31,814 bases of DNA from VMGX01 sp038065915. Its GTDB lineage: Bacteria; Patescibacteriota; Minisyncoccia; Phycocordibacterales; 21-14-all-36-13. This document shows positions 17,101-23,657 of this stretch, one piece after another (within the stretch, counting starts at the first letter, position 1; each line of letters opens with the position of its first letter). The DNA lies in contig JBBTPZ010000027.1 of NCBI GenBank assembly GCA_038065915.1, forward strand, positions 1 through 31,814. The letters run 5' to 3'. The position numbers and the translations under genes are program-made. The notes beneath the pieces were generated by a model, which was not told the origin of the DNA, made no database searches, and worked only from the letters and a program-made list of their open reading frames with translations.

Positions 17101-17749
17101 CGATACTGCTAACTGTGACATCACCGTCTGCACTAGCTGTGAAGTTTACCTTTGTATAAGGTAATCTTGCTGCGCTTTCTGGTGCAAGTGATGCTGCTGG
17201 TTGTGTTGGGCTTGAAACTGTCAAACCTGTTCCAACTGCAACTGGTGGTGTCGTTGTTGTAGTTGTTGTACCTCCTGTTGTAGTTCCGCCTGTTGTGGTT
17301 GTACCTCCAGCTACTGAGTTGTATTTAGCCATAGATATTTTACCGAAATATCCTGCTGCTGGTGCAACTCCATTAGCTGCTTGCCATGCTGAAACTGCTG
17401 CCTTCGTTATTGAACCAAAGTATCCTTTAGCTCCTGTGAATGTGAAGTGTCCTGTGCCTTGCAAATATGTCTGAAGGTAAGTTACATCGTCACCCTTTGA
17501 GCCAATTGTAAGGTCCTTGGTGAATGTATATTTTCCAGCTGTTGATGGTGTACCCGAAATTGTATTCAACTGTGACTGAAGAGCTGTAATTTGCGCGAGC
17601 AAACTTTGAATCTGTGCATTTAGCTCGTCAACAGTTTGCGCATGTGCGGGTGTTGCTACTACAACCATTCCTAACATGAACACTCCTGCTGCCAAACCTA
17701 CAAATCCTGCTGTTGCTTTCGCAAAATTAGAATTTTTGAATTTACTCAT
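14198..17749 (-). CDS. S-layer-like exported protein with N-terminal peptidoglycan-binding-type domain
   Basis: 1183 residues. Signal peptide ends VVVATPAHA (about 37). A coiled coil follows (VDELNAQIQSLLAQITALQSQL), then a peptidoglycan-binding_1-like domain (about 78-147, with YLQTYLQGTGHFTF and AAVSAWQAANGVAP), a Thr/Gly linker (149-169) and about 1000 residues of S/T/A/V-rich beta-sandwich repeats with almost no cysteine. This layout, the size, a strong promoter, a long structured leader and richer base composition than neighbouring genes fit the main surface-layer protein of a Parcubacteria-type cell. Here the wall-binding domain is N-terminal, the reverse of the two neighbouring surface proteins. 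S-layer assignment is inference; the family architecture is seen. Confidence 0.85.
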   Translation of the reverse strand: MSKFKNSNFAKATAGFVGLAAGVFMLGMVVVATPAHAQTVDELNAQIQSLLAQITALQSQLNTISGTPSTAGKYTFTKDLTIGSKGDDVTYLQTYLQGTGHFTFTGAKGYFGSITKAAVSAWQAANGVAPAAGYFGKISMAKYNSVAGGTTTTGGTTTGGTTTTTTTPPVAVGTGLTVSSPTQPAASLAPESAARLPYTKVNFTASADGDVTVSSIVVERVGLSADTSLSGVVLLDENGTQVGIAKTLNSNHQTTLSESFVVKAGQTRTMTIAGNMASNNDARAGEVVGLNVVAVNTSATVNGAFPVTGAMHTVNATLAIGSVTLQRGSVDPGASQTKEVGTTGYTFSAVRITAGSAEKVMLNSIRWNQTGSASKDDLANLKTYVDGTAYDVVVSSDGKYYTSTFGSGIEMDKGFSKEMSIKGDVNGGSGRTIDFDIAKRTDIGVSGQLYGYGIIPPQTGASDPTDDTAAFSSVEDPWYDAAQVTVSAGSITVSSDTAISAQNIAVNLANQPIGGFIVDVKGEPISVAKMIFNLQATGDEAENITNISLVNKNGAVIAGPVDGVSTATDSAHGTITFTDTVTFPVGVTNIVLKGKLGTAFVSNDTVAASTTPSSQWTTVTGQTTGNSITPAPTSAVTSLTMTVKAGALAVSQATQPVAQSVIAGQQGFEFARYILDASQSGEDIRMTSFIADFIAIGAGATHLTNCQLYDGATSLTTGSNAKNPTVIGDQTFTFDGTGLTISKGTSKTLSLKCNVSTAASGAYTWGLTDNSSTYTGATGLTSGQTIAESMTENQTGIAMTAATSGSYTVVADTSSAYNYKTVQAGTTDVPLVAFRFTAGLTEDITLRQIALQLGNTASNSPSDFVGQQVTLWSGSTKVGIAQFGLANADNATSTLTSTVTIKKGEVGVIVVKGSFITHDANTNTTSTAGNGGYGAFVGVTYDGDNVGLNGNYATGVASGATISSGTTSDVTTNGVRVFSSVPSIAVTSSGGALTAGADLYKFTVTNPGSRDIAFKKFSFSVATTGGAVTGFTLYGDGVAANATAVNATDVETAGATLDAVEIVFDATSAAKLVSAGSSKTYALRADTAVDTASVGETLNLALLADTAYPSIALLMGEYSTAAQKIGVSTASTTNNIIWSPSSTTTVTATAADENKLDWTNGYGLPGFPSVGSNFPVQVWTRAN

Positions 17750-18268
17750 AATAAAATAAAATGCGTAACAATTTTTGTGAACAACATAAAAATTGTTAAC
17801 ACAAGTAAATTGTTTTCGACTTATAAACTAATAATTACTAATAATTTTTTTACTGATTATTTCAACAAAAGTTTTTTAAAAACAAAAGTTAAAATAATCT
17901 GCGACAACTGATTGAAACCCATCGACATGATTTTCAAAACAGTTTCGTTTTTCTTTATAACTAATCGACTAATAATAAACGAGAAACAGAGTCAGTTAAA
18001 ACTTCTAACGCCCACTAAGGTTTAGTGGGTAATTTTTCAGTTTTCAAAGGTCTGTCTTGGTCTCATCAACTTTTACTTTATGAGACGCAACGCATACTGG
18101 AAGATCGTCCTCCAGAGAACCACCGAATTTTGAACCACTATAACTTTAAAATCTCTACAATGAGATTTTAAAGAGTAGTGCCAGATTTGAATCCATAAAC
18201 CAAAACTAGGTGACTCTCATAAAAACAATTCACCGTTATTTTCTATATTAATTCATATTATATCCTTA
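17750..18268 (-). promoter_or_regulatory. Long structured 5' leader of the S-layer-like gene
   Basis: About 520 nt of transcribed leader without an open frame of note. It contains at least five helices: AACAATTTTT/AAAAATTGTT (17767-17797) just before the start codon; CCCACTAA/TTAGTGGG (18011-18029); GTCTCAT/ATGAGAC (18060-18086); CTGGA/TCCAG extended (18097-18115); and a long one with CACTA/TAGTG flanking TTTAAAATCTC/GAGATTTTAAA (18136-18180). It does not match RNase P, tmRNA, SRP RNA or a riboswitch class that I know. Structured leaders that stabilise S-layer mRNA are known in other bacteria. Confidence 0.55.
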
Positions 18269-18274
18269 AGAAAC

Positions 18275-18303
18275 ATTATAGTATCTGGCGAGATTAACAG
18301 CAA
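18275..18303 (-). promoter_or_regulatory. Strong sigma70-type promoter of the S-layer-like gene
   Basis: -35 TTGCTG (18298-18303) and -10 TATAAT (18275-18280) are exactly 17 bp apart on the minus strand. This is among the best promoter matches in the window. Start expected near 18268. Confidence 0.75.
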
Positions 18304-18350
18304 AAATCTTTGTGGATAACTCTTTAAAAAATTAAAATGCAAAAATCATA

Positions 18351-18379
18351 CCAGTAGTAGAGCAAAGCTCACTACGGGA
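18351..18379. repeat. Hairpin repeat (family D), copy 5
   Basis: Short version: CCAGTAGTAGAGC, AAA loop, GCTCACTACGGGA. It lies upstream of the S-layer promoter. Confidence 0.7.
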
Positions 18380-18500
18380 CAAGTTAAAAACAAGAAAACA
18401 AAACTAATCTAATAATAAATCTGGTATATTCTAAACTGAAAAAACACTAATAAAATACTTATGTATATTCTCATTTTTGGGATAAAAAGTCAATTTTTTT

Positions 18501-18522
18501 AAAAGCCCCCTAGCGGGCTTTT
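18501..18522 (-). terminator. Terminator of the winged-helix gene
   Basis: AAAAGCCC and GGGCTTTT arms lie about 30 nt after the stop codon. The T-run is within the stem, so strength is uncertain. Confidence 0.55.
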
Positions 18523-18553
18523 AAAGAATCCTGTCAAAACACCAAATATAGCC

Positions 18554-19369
18554 CTATATTGGGTAATATTTACTCCACCTTCTTGTTCCCTCTCTTTTTA
18601 TGATATTTTCAGTAACCATTGAGTTTAATTCCCTTTGTATTGTTTTTTCACTGCAATCTTTCATTAATTTCATAATATCCTTTATCATTATAAATCTATT
18701 GTTTTTCATTAAATTTTTTATTAGTGTTCTTCTTTTTTCTTTTGCTTCCTGTTGCTTTTGTCCAACTCTTCTTGATATATCCTTATTTTGAACAACCTTT
18801 CCTGCCTGCGCAGGCAGGTCTTTTTTAAAGGACATGACAAATTTATTGTCTTTATAGGACATTGAACCAAGCGGTTTATCTCCCTCCGAAATTTCTGATT
18901 TATTTAGGTATGAGTTTTTTATTTTTTCGTCTGTGAGCTTTTTGCTAGTTTCAAAAAATTTATCATGAAAAATGACTTCGGATATACTTACTTTGTTATT
19001 ATTGAATTCGCTGTTAGCAAGATTTTTTATTTCACTTTCAAGAATGGAATGATTCATCTCAGATATTAATCTTGTATCTCTGGCAACACTCAAAAGAGAT
19101 AAAATGTTTGATATGGATAAATCCAAGTTAAGAACAAATTTCACATTTGTGGAATCAAAATTTTGTCTTATACAATTTACATCAGATAAAAGACAAACAG
19201 ATTTCTCTCTCATAGTATGTTTAAGGGGGTCATTTGTTGGAAACAAGTTTGTAACCAAATAAATAGCAGTAACAATCTTTTCCGCCTTTTTTAGCATAAA
19301 GGTTAAATAATCGGTTTGTTCAAAGACATTAATGTTTTCAATGTCTTTTATATCTTTGTCCTTTTCCAT
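18554..19369 (-). CDS. Uncharacterised winged-helix DNA-binding protein, probable autoregulator
   Basis: 271 residues. The C-terminal 55 residues (about 213-268) form a winged helix-turn-helix: RRTLIKNLMKNNRFIMIKDI, then CSEKTIQRELNSMV as the recognition helix, and REGTRRWSKYYPI as the wing. The N-terminal part (about 15-150) is helical, with YLTFMLKKAEKIVTAIYLVTNLF, and matches no enzyme I know; proteins of this style seem common in Parcubacteria. Residues about 184-191 (DLPAQAGK) come from an in-frame palindromic repeat in the linker. The promoter carries a GTCCTTTA inverted repeat that could be its own operator. The gene stands alone on its strand. DNA binding is likely; the target is inference. 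Confidence 0.65.
   Translation of the reverse strand: MEKDKDIKDIENINVFEQTDYLTFMLKKAEKIVTAIYLVTNLFPTNDPLKHTMREKSVCLLSDVNCIRQNFDSTNVKFVLNLDLSISNILSLLSVARDTRLISEMNHSILESEIKNLANSEFNNNKVSISEVIFHDKFFETSKKLTDEKIKNSYLNKSEISEGDKPLGSMSYKDNKFVMSFKKDLPAQAGKVVQNKDISRRVGQKQQEAKEKRRTLIKNLMKNNRFIMIKDIMKLMKDCSEKTIQRELNSMVTENIIKREGTRRWSKYYPI
18801..18818. repeat. Palindromic repeat inside the winged-helix gene (family B)
   Basis: A perfect 18-bp palindrome, CCTGCCTGCGCAGGCAGG, far more GC-rich than the gene around it. It is read in frame and gives the peptide LPAQAG. It is related to 4328-4366 in the ATPase gene. Confidence 0.75.
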
Positions 19370-19391
19370 TTTATTGTCTTTTAAGAATTAT

Positions 19392-19431
19392 GTCCTTTAT
19401 TATATATCGGACATTTTAATTTGTAAAGGAC
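19392..19431 (-). promoter_or_regulatory. Promoter with overlapping inverted-repeat operator of the winged-helix gene
   Basis: Minus-strand -35 TTTACA (19422-19427) and -10 TATAAT (19399-19404) are 17 bp apart. An exact inverted repeat, TAAAGGAC (19424-19431) and GTCCTTTA (19392-19399), brackets the promoter with centres 32 bp apart, about three helical turns. A further TGTCC lies in the spacer, and AAAGGAC recurs at the start codon. Confidence 0.6.
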
Positions 19432-19464
19432 TTAAAAAAATTGAAAATGCAAAAATCAAAATGC

Positions 19465-19524
19465 ACCCTGTTAAATATTTTTGCCTCGCAAAAATAATTT
19501 TTGAAAAAAATTATTTAACAGGGT
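19465..19524. repeat. Hairpin repeat (family D), copy 6
   Basis: Perfect arms ACCCTGTTAAATA and TATTTAACAGGGT surround an inner hairpin TTTTTGC/GCAAAAA. It lies between the divergent winged-helix and ftsK genes. Confidence 0.75.
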
Positions 19525-19625
19525 AAAAAATATTGAATCCATACAATAAACAAAGATTTACATTTTGTATTATTATGTATGGTTTTCTTGTGTTAAAATA
19601 TTCATATAAAAAAGTTTTCCACACC

Positions 19626-21881
19626 ATGACAAAAATTACAGCAAGAAAAAAAAATATTAAAAAACAAGAAAAACAACCTAGTAAATTAAATATTTTCAAA
19701 CATGTTGAAAAAGAAACCGTAAATACAGTATGGGCAATATTGTTTTTCGTTTTGGGGATAATATTTGTTTTGTCCTCATTTGACGGAGCGGGGTCAGCTG
19801 GAAAATATATTTTTAAATTTTTTAATTATTTATTTGGAATTGGATACTTGCTTATACCTTTTGTCTTGTTTGTCTTGGGAATTTCTTTTATAAAACCCAT
19901 TAGGCCGGAATTAAAAATTTTAAAAATAATAAGCGCGATTGTTTTGTTTACATCCGCACTTGGACTAGCTGATTTAATTTCAAAACAAAAAGGTGGTGTG
20001 GTTGGAAATTTAATCTCAATGCCTTTGTTAAAATTTTTTGATTTCTATGCAAGTATAATTCTCTTAATCACATTTTTTATAATATCTTTAATACTTATAT
20101 TTGAGACCAAAATAACTTTAGACACAATTTTATTCTGGAGAAGATGGAGAAAAGACGATGTTGATATAAAAGAATATGAAGATACGGAAACTGGAGAAAT
20201 TCAGGAAGATGTTCTGGAAGAAGAACTGACTGAAGGTAAATTTAAATTAAGCGGAATCCTTGGAAAAAAGAATATAAAAAAAGAAGAAGACGAAGAAGAA
20301 ATACAATTATCTCCTAGCATGGCTTTCTATAAAGAATATATCCCGCCTCCCCTTTCATTATTACAAAGAGATAAAGGAAAACCTGATGTCGGAGATATAA
20401 AAGCAAACTCAAACATAATAAAAAGAACTCTTCAAAATTTTGGGATAAATGTGGAGATGGATGAAATTTCAATCGGACCTACCGTAACAAGATATTCTCT
20501 AAAACCAGCAGAAGGAGTCCGTTTGTCAAAAATACTTGGTTTGCAAAATAATCTTGAGTTAGCTCTTGCCGCTCATCCTGTAAGAATTGAAGCGCCTATA
20601 CCAGGAAAATCACTTGTTGGAATTGAAGTGCCAAATACAGCAAAAGCGACAGTTGGGTTAGGAGGTCTTCTTTCTTCTACCGAATATAAACAAGCACAAA
20701 AACCTCTCACAATATCTCTTGGGAAAGGAATATCCGGCGATTCACATTTTGGTGATTTATCAAAAATGCCACATCTATTAATTGCAGGAGCAACCGGTTC
20801 AGGAAAATCTGTATCTATACATACAATAATAAATTCATTAATTTTTAGAAATTCACCGGAAAATGTAAAGTTTATAATGATTGACCCAAAGAGAGTTGAA
20901 TTAACACTTTATAATGGAATTCCACATCTCCTCACTCCGGTAATAACAAGCGCAAAAAAGGCCATCTTGGCGCTTAAATGGGCTGGGAAAGAAATGGAAA
21001 AAAGATATGACTTATTAGAAAAAAGCGCTGTTAGAGATATACAATCATATCACAAAAATATACTAGCGCCGGCGGTTGAAAAGATAATGAATAGGAACGA
21101 CAGAAATATTTACCAAGATGTAGAGGCAATAGAAAAAATGCCTTTCATAATAATAGTGGTGGATGAGCTTGCAGACCTAATGCATATGTACCCGCGGGAG
21201 CTGGAATCGGCAGTAGTAAGGTTGGCGCAAATGAGCCGCGCTGTTGGAATACATTTAGTTCTTTCAACACAAAGACCGTCCGTTAATGTTATTACCGGAT
21301 TAATTAAGGCAAACATTCCTGCAAGAATCGCTCTTCAGGTAGCATCACAAATTGATTCAAGAACAATACTTGATGGAGCCGGAGCGGAAAAACTTCTCGG
21401 TTCGGGGGATATGCTCTATCTTTCTGGCGAAATGTCAAAACCTATCAGATTGCAGTCTGCTTATATATCAGAAAAGGAGGTTAAATTAATTGTAAAATAT
21501 CTAGTAAAAGAATATGGTGATGAAATTCCTGACGAGGTTGATATCTCTTCCACAGAACAAAGCAATGTTCTGTTTTCAACAAGTTTAGATTTTGAAAAAG
21601 GGTCTTTTGATGACGATGACGATTTGTATGAAGATGCAAAAAATACTGTTGTGAGAGCTGGTAAGGCATCAACTTCTTACTTGCAAAGAAAATTGCGAGT
21701 GGGATATTCAAGAGCCGCTCGACTTATGGATATTTTAGAAGAAAGAGGTGTTATAGGCCCAGCAAGCGGTTCAAAACCAAGAGATGTGATGATAAAATCT
21801 GATACTGGTGGTTTTGATGAAGCAGATGTTGAAGAAGACACGAAAGTTGATTTTGGCAGTCCTGATGAAAATAGAAGTTAA
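19626..21881 (+). CDS. ftsK: DNA translocase FtsK/SpoIIIE
   Basis: Pumps double-stranded DNA through the division septum during chromosome segregation. Start chosen at ATG 19626 (751 residues); the frame extends to a TTG at 19533, but that part has no conserved content. Four membrane helices lie within about residues 34-160, then an acidic linker. The motor follows: alpha/beta domains with GATGSGKS (Walker A, about 388-395) and FIIIVVDELADLM (Walker B), then STQRPSVNVITGLIKANIPARIALQV and SGDMLYLS. The C-terminal gamma winged helix is present (ASTSYLQRKLRVGYSRAARLMDILEERG), the part that reads polar DNA motifs in other bacteria. The linker is short compared with E. coli FtsK. ftsK, the Ig-like gene and recA follow on one strand. 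Confidence 0.95.
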   Translation: MTKITARKKNIKKQEKQPSKLNIFKHVEKETVNTVWAILFFVLGIIFVLSSFDGAGSAGKYIFKFFNYLFGIGYLLIPFVLFVLGISFIKPIRPELKILKIISAIVLFTSALGLADLISKQKGGVVGNLISMPLLKFFDFYASIILLITFFIISLILIFETKITLDTILFWRRWRKDDVDIKEYEDTETGEIQEDVLEEELTEGKFKLSGILGKKNIKKEEDEEEIQLSPSMAFYKEYIPPPLSLLQRDKGKPDVGDIKANSNIIKRTLQNFGINVEMDEISIGPTVTRYSLKPAEGVRLSKILGLQNNLELALAAHPVRIEAPIPGKSLVGIEVPNTAKATVGLGGLLSSTEYKQAQKPLTISLGKGISGDSHFGDLSKMPHLLIAGATGSGKSVSIHTIINSLIFRNSPENVKFIMIDPKRVELTLYNGIPHLLTPVITSAKKAILALKWAGKEMEKRYDLLEKSAVRDIQSYHKNILAPAVEKIMNRNDRNIYQDVEAIEKMPFIIIVVDELADLMHMYPRELESAVVRLAQMSRAVGIHLVLSTQRPSVNVITGLIKANIPARIALQVASQIDSRTILDGAGAEKLLGSGDMLYLSGEMSKPIRLQSAYISEKEVKLIVKYLVKEYGDEIPDEVDISSTEQSNVLFSTSLDFEKGSFDDDDDLYEDAKNTVVRAGKASTSYLQRKLRVGYSRAARLMDILEERGVIGPASGSKPRDVMIKSDTGGFDEADVEEDTKVDFGSPDENRS

Positions 21882-21909
21882 ATGAAAATGCCCATAATGG
21901 CATTTTCAT
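21882..21909. repeat. Hairpin family G, copy 1, just after ftsK
   Basis: ATGAAAATGCC, loop CATAAT, GGCATTTTCAT begins at the ftsK stop codon. A second copy with the same loop is at 31783-31812. It may act as a terminator. Confidence 0.65.
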
Positions 21910-21912
21910 CCA

Positions 21913-21980
21913 TCCCAGTTAAATATACTTCGTCCCAGTGAAATAACTTTCAGATTTCACGGGATAAATATTTAACGGGA
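21913..21980. repeat. Doubly nested hairpin repeat (family D), copies 7 and 8
   Basis: Outer arms TCCCAGTTAAATA (21913-21925) and TATTTAACGGGA (21969-21980) enclose a second complete element, TCCCAGTGAAAT (21933-21944) with ATTTCACGGGA (21954-21964). Ends are the same but stems differ (TTAAAT versus TGAAAT). Confidence 0.8.
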
Positions 21981-22020
21981 CAAGTAATGTTTTTTGTGTT
22001 TAATTGTTTGATGATTCTTT

Positions 22021-22365
22021 ATGCAAAATAAATGGAAACATGCTGGAATAATCTTCGGAATATTTCTTGCTATTTTTATTGTTATATTTATTTTTTATAG
22101 GTCAATAGATTTTATAAGAGGTCCAATGCTTGAATTAAACGAGCCAAAAAATGGTTCCGTATACAATTCTCCTGTTATAGATATAAGAGGTGCGGTTAAA
22201 AATGTTACTGATGTTAGTTTAAATGGTAGACAAATTTTAATAAATAAAAATGGATTTTTTAATGAAAAATATATTTTATCGGAAGGATTAAATAAAATTT
22301 CAATTACAATTAATGATAGATTTGATAGGGGGGTGGAAAAAGTTTTTGACATAATACTAAAATAG
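22021..22365 (+). CDS. Small membrane-anchored Ig-like domain protein
   Basis: 114 residues: one N-terminal membrane helix (about 8-28, GIIFGIFLAIFIVIFIFY) and an extracytoplasmic domain of about 80 residues. Its pattern LELNEPKNGSVYNSPVIDIRG, VTDVSLNGRQILINKNGFF and LNKISITINDR is that of bacterial Ig-like/glucodextranase-B-like beta-sandwiches. No catalytic residues are seen. It lies between ftsK and recA on the same strand, with repeats on both sides. The role is unknown; the position next to ftsK could hint at a division-site function, but that is speculation. Confidence 0.75.
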   Translation: MQNKWKHAGIIFGIFLAIFIVIFIFYRSIDFIRGPMLELNEPKNGSVYNSPVIDIRGAVKNVTDVSLNGRQILINKNGFFNEKYILSEGLNKISITINDRFDRGVEKVFDIILK

Positions 22366-22401
22366 ACAATATTTTTAATGTTATAATATGATAAGAAAAA
22401 C

Positions 22402-22527
22402 AAATGCAAAATTTAAAAATCAAAGTGCAAAATGACAGTTAAAAATGTCAAAATCAAACAAAATTCAAAATAATTTTAATTTTATAACTTTACACTGTCA
22501 CTTTTCATTTTGAGATTTGCATTTTAA
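22402..22527. repeat. Long inverted repeat upstream of recA (family F)
   Basis: Imperfect arms of about 36 nt: AAATGCAAAATTTAAAAATC...GCAAAATGACAGT, and ACTGTCACTTTTCATTTTGAGATTTGCATTTT. A related single arm with AAAAATCAAAATGAAAAATG occurs at 28208-28227. The arm ends 11 nt before the recA ATG. Confidence 0.6.
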
Positions 22528-22537
22528 ATTAAGAATT

Positions 22538-23575
22538 ATGGCAATAAAAAATAAAAAAATAAACAGAATCGAAAATAAAAAATCTATGAATGAAACCACC
22601 ATTGAAGATACGCTGGCGCAAATAAAAACGAAGTTCGGCGAAGAATCAATAATGAAATTAGGTGAAAAACCAAGAGTAAATGTTGAAGCAATACCGACAG
22701 GTTCGTTGGGACTAGATGTGGCGCTTGGGGTTGGAGGATTACCTCGCGGAAGAATTATAGAAATATATGGACCAGAGTCATCTGGAAAAACAACATTAAC
22801 CTTGCATGTTATAGCAGAGGCACAAAAGAAAGGTGGCGTTTGCGCATTTATAGATGCTGAACATGCGATGGACCCAGAATATAGCAAGAAACTCGGAGTA
22901 AAAATAGAAGAACTTTTGATATCACAACCAGACACAGGAGAACAAGCTCTTGAAATAGTTGAATCACTTGTGAGGACGGGAAAAATTGATGTTATTGTCA
23001 TTGATTCCGTCGCCGCACTCACGCCCAAAGATGAAATTGAAGGAGATATGGGAGCGCATCATGTCGGTAAACAAGCTCGCCTTATGTCACAAGCATTAAG
23101 AAAACTTACAGCGATTGTGGCAAAAAGTAAAACAATAGTTATTTTCATTAATCAGATAAGAATGAAAATTGGAGTAATGTTTGGAAACCCAGAAACAACT
23201 CCTGGTGGAAATGCTCTAAAATTTTATGCGTCCGTCCGTCTTGATATAAGAAGAATCGCACAAATTAAAAAAGGCGAGGAAATAATCGGCTCACGCACAA
23301 GAGTTAAGGTTGTAAAAAATAAAGTTGCCTCCCCTTTCAAAAACGCAGAGTTTGATATTATGTATAATGTCGGAATCTCAAAGGAAGGAGAAATTTTGGC
23401 TTTTGGCGAAAAATATGGATTCATAACAAAATCTGGTTCATCATATTCTTATGGTGAAATAAAATTGGGAAGAGGCTACGATTCTGCAAAAGATTTTTTG
23501 AAAGAGAAAGAAAACAAAAAAATAGCCGAAGAAATAACTAAAAAAATTGTTGCTAAAATAAACGAGGAGGTATAG
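22538..23575 (+). CDS. recA: Recombinase RecA
   Basis: Forms filaments on single-stranded DNA, catalyses strand exchange and supports SOS-type repair. Start chosen at ATG 22538 (345 residues, the normal length); an upstream TTG in frame lies inside the inverted repeat. Visible are the Walker A motif GPESSGKTTL, GVCAFIDAEHAMDPEY, Walker B VIVIDSVAAL, the DNA-binding L1 and L2 segments (EGDMGAHHVGKQARLMSQALRKL and FINQIRMKIGVMFGNPETTPGGNALKFYASVRLDIRR), and the C-terminal domain with a closing lysine-rich helix. The acidic tail is short. It ends before a strong terminator shared with the convergent helicase gene. Confidence 0.97.
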   Translation: MAIKNKKINRIENKKSMNETTIEDTLAQIKTKFGEESIMKLGEKPRVNVEAIPTGSLGLDVALGVGGLPRGRIIEIYGPESSGKTTLTLHVIAEAQKKGGVCAFIDAEHAMDPEYSKKLGVKIEELLISQPDTGEQALEIVESLVRTGKIDVIVIDSVAALTPKDEIEGDMGAHHVGKQARLMSQALRKLTAIVAKSKTIVIFINQIRMKIGVMFGNPETTPGGNALKFYASVRLDIRRIAQIKKGEEIIGSRTRVKVVKNKVASPFKNAEFDIMYNVGISKEGEILAFGEKYGFITKSGSSYSYGEIKLGRGYDSAKDFLKEKENKKIAEEITKKIVAKINEEV

Positions 23576-23616
23576 ATCCATTGTTTTACTGATTCATTGT
23601 TACACTGTTAAAAAAT

Positions 23617-23641
23617 AGCCGAGTTGTTTAACAACTCGGCT
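23617..23641. terminator. Bidirectional terminator between recA and the helicase gene
   Basis: Perfect palindrome AGCCGAGTTGTT and complement, with TTTT on the plus-strand side and A5 upstream for the minus strand. Confidence 0.8.
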
Positions 23642-23657
23642 TTTAATTAGTAAAGAA

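Noticed and set aside
18003..18268. S-layer leader as RNase P RNA, tmRNA or SRP RNA
   Set aside because: None of the conserved cores of those RNAs could be found, and it sits between a promoter and a coding start.
19533..19625. Longer ftsK start at a TTG codon
   Set aside because: The added 31 residues have no conserved content, and an ATG with a better FtsK-like N-terminus follows.
22517..22537. Longer recA start at TTG
   Set aside because: It lies inside the inverted repeat; the ATG at 22538 gives a normal RecA length.
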